A DNA stretch of 64,000 nucleotides from Dastarcus helophoroides (taxonomy: Eukaryota; Arthropoda; Insecta; Coleoptera; Bothrideridae): positions 34,845,722 to 34,909,721 of the forward strand of contig CM053328.1 in NCBI GenBank assembly GCA_028583605.1. The letters are read 5' to 3'. A model generated the notes under the pieces. The model saw nothing but the letters and a program-made list of their open reading frames with translations. It made no database searches and had not been told where the DNA came from. Each line of letters begins with the position of its first letter. Positions within the stretch are counted from its first letter, which is position 1. Position numbers and translations under genes: made by a program. Shown piece after piece: positions 48,521-60,821 of this stretch.

Positions 48521-50780
48521 ATGTAACCAATCAAAATCGACTTTAGCAAACGTATTTCGCAATAGCTGAAAACTAAAGTAAAGTTCCTCTTGAAATAATC
48601 GGTTGGAGACATTTCCTATCTCGGTTCTTGTCGCTTAATGCTCGCCTATTCTAATCCCTGTTTTAAAAGCGCTTTTGTATTGTTTTACCCCTTTTGTTTT
48701 TAGCGATAACCTTTCAAGTTTAAAGTACGTTGCGTTAGAATATGACTCTTATCCCCTTTTGGATTTTCCTCAGACCGACTAACCCCTTCTCACTCCGCAA
48801 ATGTGTAATCTTAGAAGTCTGCATTGACGTGGTGGTAATTCGAATCGGGAAATATTGAAACCGTTCGGAATCAACAGTACATTTCGATGCCTTTGAACTT
48901 GCACATCGAACACTTAAAATGTCAAATGACAATATTTGTCGGCCATTGTAATCAGCGTAACAGCGGGATTTCTATTCAGAATTCTTCTTGTTTCATTCCA
49001 CTTTGTTTTCAGATGAAAAACGAATCTGAAACAATGAACTAAAATCGCGCTCCGCATCTAATATCCTTGATTTACCAACGAAGGATACAGCACACGTGTT
49101 CCCCCAAAATTTATGTCTGAAAAGTTTATCTTTTAATGATCTTTTTGTAAAAGCTAATTCTATGACATGTGGACACCTTTTTTTTAGATCCATATCGTGC
49201 GCAAAAGCAAAAAGACATATCACGCAAATCGTTCTCAATATGATCGATGTTCAACGTTGAGGAAAAGGGCTGGAGATTTGGAAACAAGCATTTTTTTAAA
49301 CATTCTAAATTCCTACTCTCTAATATTTGACTTATTTCGCGATAATTCAAGCCTACGAGTTAGTAAGTATGTAATTTTTAGTTTTTTTGCAACCTAACTT
49401 ATTTTTTCAAAATCACTTTACATTTGAACATTTTCGACATTCTACTCATTGAGCGTACGTCTGGCACCAAGCAACGGTTTCAAAATTCTCGAGGCTTCCT
49501 TTATTATTTGTGAATTATTAATAAGATCGATAGGTAAGGTAAATATTTGCTCAAATGCTTGTCAGATTCGGTAAACTTACTATTCGATTTTAGTGCTGCA
49601 CCAACCATTCTTCTTTGAAATGGCGTGAACTCCCGCGTTATTTAAATATTTGTTGGAAGGTGGTAAATTGCTCCCAGAGTTTTTAACATGCAATTTTCAG
49701 TTTAACAAAGTTTAGTGCAGTAATCTAAATCCGAAATCTTAATGCCTAAATCGCTAATAATTCCCACGTTGTTACTATCCTGAAATGTCTATTTATTGTG
49801 TTACTACCGTTAAATATCTTTTAGTTTTTCATTTTGTGGGGCCCTGTCACCTAGATTACAAAATTCTTTGTTTGAGTTTGTTCGAGTCTTAGTCAGCAGC
49901 GGTCTTTAAGCCATGCTCAACATCTGGCTAAATATCCTTAACATATAAAAGTTTGTTAATGATAATTTATACATAAAACGAAATTTTACAATTTTGACAA
50001 AGTACAAAGCATATGGAATTCGCGTCGATGTAAACGTAACACATCCTTGAGTGCTGCCAATTGTGCAATTACACAAAGGGTTCGAATAAAATGGACCGCG
50101 ACTAATAAAAAATCAAAGCAGTATCGGCAGCGAACATAAAAGTCTACAGCCAAATACAGTCACCCTCTTAAGGCCGGATACAGTTACACACCGCCGATTT
50201 AGCAATAAAGCCCTCAAAATCCATAAAAAGCGAAACACCGCCTCTGTTTTCTAACACACGCACATAAAATATCCGGGGCATAAGCGAGAAACCTCACGAT
50301 GTTGATGTTGCTCTCTCGCTTCGCATTGTTTTTCGCCGATAGAGATTTTGATTGTTGACGTGGAAAACGTCGAAGACTTCATTTGGCCACATATGGAATC
50401 CGGCGTATGACATTTAAGTTTGACGCGTCCCCCGGGAGCATTTATATAGCCAATCTTACACCCGAATACGCGAACAGACAAAAAGAAATTTAAGGGTAAG
50501 TAAATTGAATGTTGACGTGTTTTATAGACACACTCGGGGGTACGGTTAAATATGAAAACGTTGCCTGCGCTCATTTCGACGTTGCGGGAGGTGTCTAAAC
50601 CATCTCATCTGAAATTTTACCTAAAAACAAATTCGATTTCTTCCCAAGAATGTAACATATTGACGCAATTCAGGTTTGGTGCAATATGGTGGATGCGCCG
50701 GAATCGCAACTATTTCCACTTAAAATATTTCGTCATTTCCACTGGAGTTTCAGAAAAAAATGTGCAATAAAATTCTATGT
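48521..50780. other. Unique, repeat-free noncoding stretch
   Basis: About 2.2 kb without any of the window's repeat families and with balanced composition, especially 50080-50560 (for example AGTATCGGCAGCGAACATAA, CACACCGCCGATTTAGC). Frames up to 107 residues (50251-50574, minus) show no domain. It contains the 15-mer at 50687-50701. It could be a conserved noncoding block or a weakly recognisable exon cluster. Confidence 0.45.
50687..50701 (+). promoter_or_regulatory. TGGTGGATGCGCCGG motif copy
   Basis: ATGGTGGATGCGCCGG at 50686-50701 matches 4955-4970 over 16 bases and the other two copies over 15. It stands in otherwise unrelated unique sequence. Confidence 0.7.
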
Positions 50781-51389
50781 ATGTACCAAAAATATTCTCG
50801 AATTTTCGACAATCTACACGGAATTTTAGAAAAAGAATCCTAATTCCAAAAAAAAGGTATACAAAGTTATAAAGAAGCTTAATTCCGACACAAATTTTAA
50901 CTTTGAACTTGAATATTTGAATTTCTAGAATGTTTGTGTTTGAAATCCGAGAAGAGTTTAAAATTTTTAGAAAACAATCGAAATTGTGAACATATTGGAA
51001 AGTTTTTGTCTACGAAAAAAATTCTGATTTTTTTATAAATTTGCAGAATACAGTCTTAATTCTCAAGATTTCCGAATTCTAGACAGAAGGGAGAACTTAA
51101 ACCTTGATCTAAAAATTTATAAAAAAAATTATGGGATTTTGACTCCAAAAATGTTAAACAGAGTTTAAAAAAAATGTTCAAATTTCTACTAAAATCATAA
51201 GACTGAAATTTTGAGTTAACCTTAATCATATTTATAATAAAATTTAAGCACGTTAAGCTTAAACTTCGAATTTTAATAACATTTTCAATCGTCTACTTTA
51301 GGTTGGGAAATTTAAAACCTCTAAACAAAGTCGAAATTTCACGATTATACAAAGTTTTTACTTTTTCACGAAAGGACTTTGTTTAAAAA
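50781..51389. other. AT-rich spacer
   Basis: No gene or clear repeat unit; mixed A- and T-rich text. Confidence 0.45.
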
Positions 51390-54300
51390 AATTAAGATTT
51401 CTTCTCCTACAAAAAAATTAACTTTTCAAGGTTATTTATAATAGGGTTTATAAATGGTTGGAAAATACTTTTGAACAGATACATGGACATTTTTAGAAAA
51501 TCCTTCGTTTACTTGGGTATAAAAGTCGAAATTTCCAAAGACATTTTTCAGTAATTTTTACTTTCTTGAATATTTAAATGTGAACACTCTCTCAACATTC
51601 CGAGAAAAAAGTTTAAATATTGACATTCTCTTATCATTTCGAAAAAACCTTTAAATGTTTAAAAACTATTCTCGCAATATCCAAAAAATATTTGTTTTTG
51701 AAATTTATGCTACTTTTAATAAAATTTGGCTTAATTTTGACAAAACAATCAAATTATAAGAGAAATATGAGATTCGAAACATGAGTCAAGTTAAACATCA
51801 TATGAAATATTTTGCTTAAAATATTTACTTCTTTTAAGAAAATTTCGACCTAGTTTTCTTTAAAAAAATCAAAATTTGGAGAAAAAGACGAATTTCGAGC
51901 AAAATTTGAAATATCAAGAAACAGGAATTTCCAAATTTTGAAATAAGTCATAATCTTGACTAAGAGATCAGAATTAATTATCCAATTATTCAAATTTGGA
52001 AAAAAAACGAATTTTGAGGATAAAGTCGAAATTTCGAAATAAAATAAGTTTTGAAAATAAATTGAAATTTCCGAAAAAATACTATTTAAAAATAGTCAAG
52101 TTTAAAAAAACTCTACCCAACCTTAAAAAAAATTCGTAATTGTTAAAAAGCTTGAAAGTTTGAAGAGATAAAATTTTGGAAAAAGTAGAAATTTTGGATA
52201 ATTCGAATTTAAATTTAATTCTTTTAAAAAGTTAATTTGATTGAAGATTGTCAAAAAAATATAAATAAAATTTTAAAAAAATGTTCCACTTTTGTGAAAA
52301 GTCGCGTTTTTGAGAAGAGTTAAAATTTAAAAGAAATATCGACATTCTGAAAAAACATTTTCTAGTAATTTTTACTTTCTTATGTATTTAAGTGCTGACA
52401 TTCTCTCAGCATTTCGAGAAAAAATCAAGATTTTTTCTCTTGCAAAAAATTTGACTTTTCAAAATTATCTATAATAGGGTTTATAAATGGTTGAAAAAAT
52501 ACCTTTAAACAGATACATGGACATTTTCAGAAAATCGTTCGTTCACTAGAGTATAAAAGTCAAAATTTCCAAAGACATTTTCCAGTAATTTTCACTTTCT
52601 TATGTATTTAAATGTTGACATTCTCTCAACATTTTGAGAAAAAAGTTTAAATGTGGACATTTTCTTAACATTTTGAAAAAACCTTTAAATGTTCAAAAAC
52701 TACCCTCGAAATATCCAAAAAATATTTTTTTTTTGAAATTTATGCTACTTTTAATAAAATTTGGCTTAATTTTGACAAAACAATCAAATTTTGAGAAAAA
52801 TATGAAATTCGAAACATGAGTCAAGTTAAACTTCATCAGAAATATTTTGTTTAAAATATTTACTTTTTTTAAGAAAATTTTGACCTAGTTTTCTTTAAAA
52901 AAATCAAAATTTGGAGTAAAAGACGAATTTCGAGCAAAATTTGAAATATCAAGGAACAGGAATTGCCAAATTTTGAAATAAGTCATAATCTTGACTAAGA
53001 GATCAGAATTAATCATCCAATTATTAAATTTTGATAAAAAAAAGGAATTTTGGGGATAAAATCAAAATTTCGAAATAAAATGAGTTTTGAAAATAAATTG
53101 AAATTTCCGAAAAAAGACTATTTAAAAATAGTCAAGTTTAAAAAAACTCTACCTAACCTTAAAAAAAACCGTAATTGTCAAAAAGTTTGAAAGTTTGAAG
53201 AGATAACATTTTGGAAAAAGTAGAAATTTTGGATAATTCGAATTAAAATTTGTTTTTTTAAAAAGTTAATTTGATTGAAGATTGTCAAAAAAATATAAAT
53301 AAAATTTTGAAAAAATGTTCCACTTTTCTGGAAAGTCGCGTTTTTGAAAAGAGTTAAAATTTAAAAGAAATATCGACATTTTGAAAAGATATTTTCCAGT
53401 AATTTTCACTTTCTTGTGTATTTAAATGTTGACGTTCTCTCAGCATTTCGAGAAAAAATTAAGATTTCTTCTCTTTTAAACAATTTTGACTTTTCAAGGT
53501 TATCCATTTTAAGGTTTATAAATGGTTGGAAAAAAACTCAAACAGATACATGGACATTTCCAGAAAATCGTTCGATCAAAAGACATTTTCCAGTAATTCT
53601 CACTTTTTTATGAATTTAAATGTTAACATTCTCTCAGCATTTTGAAAAAAAATTAATTTTCTTCTCTTACAAAAAAATTTAACTTTTCAAGGTTATCTAT
53701 AGTAGGGTTTATAAATGGTTGGAAAAATACTGTCAAACAGATACATGGACATTTTCAGAAAATCTTTCATTCACTTGAGTATAAAAGTTAAAATTTCCAA
53801 AGACATTTTCCAGTAATTTTCACTTTCTTATGTATTTAAATGCTAACATTCTCTCAGCATTTTGAGAAAAAATTAGGTTTTCTTCTCTTACAAAAAAATT
53901 TAACTTTTCTAGGTTATCTATAGTAGGGTTTATAAATGGTTGGAAAAATACTGTCAAACAGACACATGGATATTTTCAGAAAATCTTTCATTCACTTGAG
54001 TATAAAAGTTAAAATTTCCAAAGACATTTTCCAGTTATTTTTACTTTCTTATGTATTTAAATGTTAACATTCTCTCAGCATTTTGAGAAAAAATTAAGTT
54101 TTCTTCTCTTACAAAAAAATTTAACTTTTCAAGGTTATCTATAGTAGGGTTTATAAATGGTTGGAAAAATACTGTCAAACAGATACATGGACATTTTCAG
54201 AAAATCTTTCATTCACTTGAGTATAAAAGTTAAAATTTCCAAAGACATTTTCCAGTTATTTTTACTTTCTTATGTATTTAAATGTTAACATTCTCTCAGC

Positions 54301-55260
54301 ATTTTGAGAAAAAATTAAGTTTTCTTCTCTTACAAAAAAATTTAACTTTTCAAGGTTATCTATAGTAGGGTTTATAAATGGTTGGAAAAATACTTTCAAA
54401 CAGATACCTGGACATTTTCAGAAAATCTTTCATTCACTTCAGTATAAAAGTTAAAATTTCCAGACATTTTCCCGTAATTTTTACTTTCTTATGTATTTAA
54501 ATGTTAACATTCTCATTTTGAAAAAAAATTAAGTTTTCTTCTCTTACAAAAAATATTAAGTTTTCTTCTCTTAAAAAAAAATTTAACTTTTTAAGGTTAC
54601 CTATAGTAGGGTTTATAAATGATTGGAAAAATACTTTCAAACAGATACATAGACATTTTCAGAAAATCTTTCATTCACTTGAGTATAAAAGTTCCAAAGA
54701 CATTTTCCAGTAATTTTCACTTTCTTATGTACTTATATGTTGACATTCTCTCAACATTTCGAGAAAAACGTTTAAATATTTAAAAACTACTCTCGCAATG
54801 TCCAAAAAATATGTTTTTTCTGAAATCCATGCTACTTTTAATAAAATTTGGCTTAATTTTGACAAAACAATCGAACTTTGAGAGAAATACAAAATTCAAA
54901 AACTGACTCAAGTTAAAGTTCATAAGAAATATTTTGCTTGAAATACTTACTTTTTTTTAAAAATGTTGACCTAGTTTTCTTTAAAAAAAATCTAAATTTG
55001 AAGAAAAAGATGAATTTTGAGTAAAATTTGTTTTGATCAAAATTCGAAATATCAAGACACCGAAATTGTCAAATTTTGAAATAAGTCATAATCTTGACTA
55101 AGAGGTCAAAATTGATTACCCAATTTTTAAATTTTGAAAGAACCGAAATTTGGGGATAAAGTCGAAATTTTGAAATAAAAAGGGTTTTGAAAATACATTG
55201 AAATTTCCCGAAAAAACACTTTTTAAAAAAGGTGGTGTTTAAAAAAGTCTGCCCAACCTT
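51390..55260. repeat. Tandem array D, ~220-bp unit within ~1.03-kb higher-order repeats
   Basis: The landmark TTCTTCTCTTACAAAAAAAT with GGTTATCTATAGTAGGGTTT and ACAGATACATGGACATTTTC occurs near 51400, 52435, 53470, 53660, 53880, 54100, 54320 and 54560. From 53470 on the spacing is about 220 bp. The first three are about 1035 bp apart because each is followed by a second block (GACAAAACAATCAAATT, AGTCATAATCTTGACTAAGA, GATTGAAGATTGTCAAAAAA), which recurs at 51730-52330, 52760-53350 and, partly, 54850-55260. The second block also matches 44130-44350. Confidence 0.88.
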
Positions 55261-55700
55261 AAAAAGGTGTAATTTCTCAAAGAATCGTAGTCAAATGTTT
55301 GAGAAAAAAAGTCAAATTTTTGAAAAAAAAGTCAAATTTTAGGAATAAGGTCGATCTCAAAAGAAAACAAATATTAAGGGGAAAAAATTTCAAAATTTCA
55401 TTGAAAAACGAATACTGAGGAAAAAATTGAAATTTGCAAACACGCAGAAGGTTAAATTTTTGAAAAAAACGTCAAAATGCTAGTAGAAATTACTTCCACT
55501 CCTTAAAGAAAATGTCGACCTCATTTCGAGAAAAAAATTTGATGTTTTGGGAAATATTAAATATCGAATTTTAAAACAAAAATAAACACGTCCAACATTT
55601 TTTTGATTTCATAATTTCGACATTGTGGTTATTCTTATTTTTAGTTTTTGGAAACTAAACTAATTTTTGAAAATAAAAGTTTTCTTCTAGAAATTTTAGG
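55261..55700. repeat. AT-rich quasi-repetitive DNA
   Basis: A-rich text of the common style; nothing coding. Confidence 0.5.
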
Positions 55701-56010
55701 ATCCACATTAGTCTCCTCTTGATAGTTTTTTGGGTGAGCCCCTGACAAAAAGTCATAGATCAGTTTATTTTTTTTTTCAGACGCGAATAACAGAATTTAT
55801 TAGAAAAGACACTTTTAAATGCCATTTGGTCGCTCAATTTTCCTAATTTCGGCGAGCGGTCTTAAGGCAAATGGCAGCAGCATCATAGAGATGTTTCTTT
55901 GTGGAACGTACCCAATTCATCAACTGATTAACTCTGGTAAACTTCTAGCTATTTTTGTACTCAATCCCACTCATTATTGTCACGACCAGTGGTTTCTTTT
56001 TACGTATTAA
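55701..56010. other. Island of unique sequence with tRNA-Leu-like A box
   Basis: At 55850-55868 the plus strand reads CGGCGAGCGGTCTTAAGGC, very close to the A-box/D-arm of tRNA-Leu genes. No matching B box (GGTTCGAATCC type) or acceptor stem is found, so it is not an intact tRNA; a tRNA-derived SINE fragment is possible. GCCATTTG (about 55820) and CAAATGGC (about 55868) form the base of an imperfect hairpin. The 63-residue frame 55819-56010 has no recognisable domain. Confidence 0.3.
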
Positions 56011-57465
56011 ATGAATCATTTCAAAACTTTTCTGAAATTTCGATTTTTTTTAAATATTTACTCTTTTAAATTTCGCTTCAACATTTTTCGAAAGTTCCAC
56101 TCTACTTTCAAAATTTCTACTTCACTGAAAATCTTGCCCTTTTTTGAACCTTAACCTTTGGAAAATTTCGGATTTTTAAAAAAATTTTCAAAAATTTCGA
56201 TTTTTTTTTTAAAATATTTACCCTTTTAAATTTCGTATCAATATTTTTCGAAAGTTCCACTCTTATTTCAAAATTTCTACTTCACTGAATATTTTCTTTT
56301 TTTTCGAACCTTAACATTTGGAAAATTTCGGATTTTTTTTTTAATTTGAGTTTGAAAATTCCTATTTTGTTCAAATTTTATTTATCAAAATTTTTAAAAA
56401 TTAAAAATGTTGACTTTTTGTGAAAATGTCGAATTTTTGAATCGTTGATATTCTCTCAAATTTTCGGTATTCTGAAAATTTCAAATTTATCCAAATTATC
56501 GATCTTTTCAAAAGACTAGCTTTTCAAAATCTCTCCGAAATTTTCGACTCTTTTTGATAATTTCGACATTTTCAAAATGTTATTTTTCGAAAATTTTGGA
56601 ATTCTTTAAAAATTTGACAATCATGATCGTGTCGAGTTTTATAAAAAGTTGAGATTTTCCAAATTTCAATTTTTTTTTATTTCAATTCCTGAAATTGGCA
56701 ACATTTTTTTTTCATTTATGTTCAAAATTTCGACATATTTTTAAAATTTTGGTTCTTTTTTCTGTAATTTTAGATTTATTTTTAAATCAAATATTTCTTA
56801 AAACTTTTTTTGAAATTTGAAACTATTTCGAAAAATGTCGAATTCTTCTTATAATTTCACCTCTTTTTAAAATGTCAACATTGTTTTAAATTTTGACCTT
56901 TTCAGAAACTTTACTTTAGAAAAGTTCGACATTTTTTTAAAATGTAATTTATACTTTTTTTTTAATTTTTAATCAAATATTTTAAGTGACTTTTTTAATT
57001 CGAATTATCTAAAAATTTCGACTTTTTCCAATATTTTTTCTAGTCAAAATTTCAAATTTTTTAATAATTACAAATTGTCTAATAATTTTGACTTTTCTTC
57101 ATTGATTGGAAAGTTCAGCTTCTTTGAAAATGTAATTGAAAATTCTACAATTTATTTTAAATGTCGACTTTTCCAAAATATTGACATTTTTTGCAAAATA
57201 TTGACTTTTTCTTCAAAATCCTACTTTTCTTTTGGTTGTTTAACTTTTAAATTTCGACATTTTTTAAAAGGTGTTTCGACTTTTTTTAAAAATTTACAGA
57301 AAATTTCAGTTGTTTGGGATTTTGAGTGGATGTCAACATTTTAACTGTTTCTGAAAATGTAGAGTTTTTTAAAGATAGACTTTTTTAAAAGTTTGGCCTC
57401 AAATTTTCAAGTTTTTCCAAAATGTCACCTTTTTTTACAATTTTTTTTTGAAAATTATAACTTTT
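56011..57465. repeat. T-rich quasi-repetitive DNA
   Basis: TTTTCGAAAATTT-type text, the strand-reversed version of the A-rich regions. A ~120-bp block (TTAAATTTCG, TTTTTCGAAAGTTCCACTC, CTACTTCACTGAA) occurs twice, near 56065-56165 and 56220-56320. No gene. Confidence 0.55.
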
Positions 57466-57609
57466 TTTTGGTGGAACGGACTGGTCCTTGGTTATCTTCA
57501 AAAATTGAAAAATAAAACTTGTCGCCTGAAACCAAGAAAGATTAAAAAACACAACTAAAGGTTGCTCTAACTCGTTTCGACAGCCAAGCTATCATCTTCA
57601 GAGAGATAC
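57466..57609 (+). mobile_element. Foldback MITE, left half
   Basis: Complete left arm: TTTTGGTGGAACGGACTGGT, CCTTGGTTATCTTCAAAAAT, ACCAAGAAAGATTAAAAAAC, GGTTGCTCTAACTCGTTTCG, GCCAAGCTATCATCTTCAGA, ending GAGATAC. The right arm is missing. A stray CCGTTCCACCAAAA terminus is at about 58381-58395. Confidence 0.85.
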
Positions 57610-57734
57610 TAACTTTTTTATTGAAAATTTCGATTCTTAAAGATGTCCACTGTTTTTTTTTAATGTCAGTCATTTTTCCAAACTTCAACCATTTTGCTAA
57701 CTTTCGATTTTCTAAATTGAGACCTGTAGTTTTC

Positions 57735-59350
57735 GGTAAAATAAATATAGAAGTTTTGAGTTTTCACTTCTGTCGGCAGTCTCCAATTTTATTTGCACCA
57801 GAAGACCTACAGCGCCTTCAGCACACCAAAGATTAAAATTATCATAATTTCAAAAATGCCGTTAAAAAATGAAGGCCACAGCTTTATAATAATAATTTCA
57901 TTTCATTTTTTCAAAATTTCCATCCTGTTAAATTTTTTACTAGTTCTGAAAACGTAGAATTTTTTAAAGCTGGACTTTTTTAAAGGTTTGGTCTTAGATT
58001 TTCGACTTCTTCCAAAATATCACCTTTTTTAAAAATTTTTTTGAAAATTATAACTTTTTTATTGAAAATTTCCACTGTATTTTTTTAATGTCAGCCATTT
58101 TTCAAAACTTCAATCTTTTTGCAAACTTTCATTTTCTAAATCCAGTTCTTTTTTATAAAATGTCGACTTTTTTGGCACCTTTGGTTATTTTTCGATTTTA
58201 CTGCAAATTTCGCTATTTTTTAATTTTCTGCTTTCTTCCGAAATTTTATTTTTTTTTTGAAAATCTTGGCCTTTCATGAACATTTTGACATTTTATAAAT
58301 ATTTTTATTTTTTTGAAAATTCCTATATAGAATTTCAACTTTGTGAAGAAATGTTCCACTTTGCTTAATATTTTAAATTTCCGTTCCACCAAAAAAATTT
58401 TAAAATGCAAAAAATGTTACTATAACTCTTTTTAAAATTTTATTTTTCAATATTTCGACTTTTGAAAATCTCGATTTGTTTGATAATTCTGGCTTTTTTT
58501 CAATAAATTGGCTTCGAAAATTTTGGCTTTTATCAATAATTTGACTAAATCTAAATTATTTCAAAATTTCGAATTATTTTGTAAACTTCTTTATTTTTTC
58601 ATAATTCTCATACCATTTGAATGTGTGGACTTTTTTAAAGTTTTGATATATTTTTAGTTTCGACTATTTCGACTTTTTTCTAATCTCTTTTTTGAAAATT
58701 TTTGCCCTATTCCCAAATTTTCTGTTTTTTTTAAATACTTCGTCTACTTTTATAAATTTAGGAAAATATTAAAATTTCAACAAATTCTTAATGTTTGGAG
58801 TTATTTTTGAAAATGTTGACGTTTTTAAATGTCGATTTATTTCAACTTTTCAACTTCTTTTTAAATTCCCATTTTATTGAAAATTTCGACTTTTTTTAAA
58901 CGTTCGAATTTTTCAAAATTTTAGCTGTTTTTCTAAATTTAATGTTTTTTGAAAATTATTAAAAATTTTGATTCTTAAAAATTGTGACCATTTTTTTTAT
59001 TTCAAATATTTTCAAAATTTCGACATTTTTTACAAATTGTCGATTCTTTAGTTGAAAATTTTGATTTTTGTTTAAGTCAAACATTTCTTGACATTTTTCT
59101 TAAAATTGAAAACTATTTCGAATTTTTTTGAAAATTTAGACTAAAAATTTCCACGTTTTTTTAAATGTTGACTTTTTAGAAAAATTAGACTTTTTTTTTA
59201 AATTTTATTTATATATTTGTTTGGATCTTCAATCAAATCGTCAACTTTTTAAAAGTATTTGACTTTGTTTTTAATTCGAATTATCCAAAATTTTAACTTT
59301 TTCCAAAATTTTGACTTTTCAAAATCTCAAATTACGGATTTTTTTGATAA
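57735..59350 (-). repeat. Arm 2 of a large imperfect inverted duplication
   Basis: On the minus strand this stretch follows the order of 44130-48460: the block near 44140-44220, one or so array C unit (about 58690-58890), the 47500-47580 block (GAATTATGGAAAAATGAAG versus the inverse near 58600), the 47870-48200 block, and finally the exon-like segment at 57735-57830. Arm 1 is much longer because array C is expanded to about 13 units. Divergence is high, so the duplication is old. Confidence 0.72.
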
Positions 59351-59837
59351 TTTTGACTTTTCTTCAATAACGAAAAAGTTCAGCCTCTTTGAAAATTCTG
59401 CAATTTATTTTAAATGTCGACCTTTTCAAAACTTTGACATTTTTTACAAAAGATTCACTTTTTTTAAAATCATACTTTTTATTTGGAAGTTTAACTTTCT
59501 ATGAAAATTTCGACATTTTTTAAAAGGTATTTAAACTTTTTTTTAATTTTCAGAAAATTTAAGTTTTTGACACTTTGTAGTCAGAATTTATCAATTTTGT
59601 AAATTTCGATATTTTTGCAACGTTTTGACTATTTTGGTTAATTTTATTTAAAATTTTTGACTATTTTTTAAATATTTCTAATTTTAAACTTTTTAAGAAA
59701 TTTTGACTTTATTTTACAAATTCTTAGCTTTTTTGGCAATTTTAACTTTATGTAAAAATATTGATATTTTTCGAAATTAATTTTTTTTTTCGAAAATGTT
59801 TACTTTCTTCAAAATTTTAACTTTCTATAAAATTTTC

Positions 59838-60474
59838 GTCTCTCTCTTCTCTTTTCTTCTCTTCTCTCCTCTTCCCTTCGCTTCTCCTCTCCTCTCTTAT
59901 CTTCTCTTCTCTTCTCTTCTCTTCTCTTCTCTTCTCTCTCTTCCGGCTCTTCTCTTCTCATTCTCTTCTCTCTCTCTCTTCTCTTCTCTTCTCTTCTCTT
60001 CTCTTCTCTTACCTTTCTCTTCCTTCTCTTCTTTTCTTCTCTTCTCTTCTCTTCTCTTCTCTTCTCTCTCTTCTCTTCTCTTCTCTCTCTTCTCTTCTCT
60101 TCTCTCTCTTCCCTTCCTTCCCTTCTCTTCTCTTCTCGTCTCTTCTCTTCTCTTCGTCTTCGCTTCCTCTTTCGCTTCTCTTCTCTTTCTCTCTCTTCTC
60201 TTCTCTGCTCTTCTCTTCTCTTCTCTTCTCTTCTCTTCTCTTCTCTTCTCTTCTCTTCTCTTCTCTATTCTCATTCTCTTCTCTTCTCTTCTTCTCTTAC
60301 TCTTCTCTTCTCTTCTCTTCTCTTCTCCTTCTCTTCTCTTCTCTTCTCTCTCTTCTCTTCTCTCTCCTTCTCTTCTCTTCTCTTCTCTTCTCTTCTCTTC
60401 TCTTTTTCTCTTCTCTTTCTCTTCTCTTTCTTCTCTTTTCTTCTCTCTTCTCTTCTCTTTTCTTCTTTTTCTTT
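59838..60474 (+). repeat. (CTTCT)n / CT-rich polypyrimidine microsatellite
   Basis: About 640 bp of nearly pure pyrimidine on the plus strand, dominated by TTCTC/CTTCT pentamers with interruptions. It creates long artefactual frames on both strands: a 257-residue Ser/Leu/Phe plus frame (59796-60569) and a 200-residue Arg/Glu/Lys minus frame (59897-60499). It is flanked by two copies of a ~75-bp sequence (59741-59815 and 60473-60545). Confidence 0.96.
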
Positions 60475-60559
60475 TAACTTTATGTAAAAATATTGACATT
60501 TTGCGAAATAATTTTTTTTTCGAAAATGTTTACTTTCTTCAAAATTTTAATTTTCGTCC

Positions 60560-60724
60560 TTTTAACTGATTAAATATAATAAATTATCTAATGCAGTAAA
60601 GGCGATAATAAGCTGATACGTATAGGCAACTTTAAATACAATCTTGTGTATTATTAATTGCATAAAAATCGCCTAGACGGTAATACCTATTTTCAACATC
60701 TTAGAAGCTGAATTTTAAAAAATT
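60560..60724. other. Short spacer
   Basis: AT-rich unique sequence; nothing recognised. Confidence 0.4.
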
Positions 60725-60821
60725 CTCTCTTAGTGCTCACCTACGTATTAGAGCAACACCTGTGTGAAATGTCATGCTCCTAGACCCACCCATTTAGGCT
60801 GTGCGTTGTGTGTCAGTCAGT
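60725..60821 (-). repeat. Dispersed repeat, copy 2 (partner at 8348-8434)
   Basis: On the minus strand: CTGACTGACACACAACGCAC, AGCCTAAATGGGTGGGTCTA, GGAGCATGACATTTCACACA and GGTGAGCACTAAGAGAG, co-linear with copy 1. It is probably a short interspersed or MITE-type element. Confidence 0.7.

Noticed and set aside
50251..50574. 107-residue minus ORF
   Set aside because: No domain, no splice or Kozak support, and mixed composition; kept only as part of a unique noncoding island.
59796..60569. 257-residue plus ORF and 200-residue minus ORF
   Set aside because: Both are translations of the CT-rich microsatellite (Ser/Leu/Phe on one strand, Arg/Glu/Lys on the other) and have no domain or start context.
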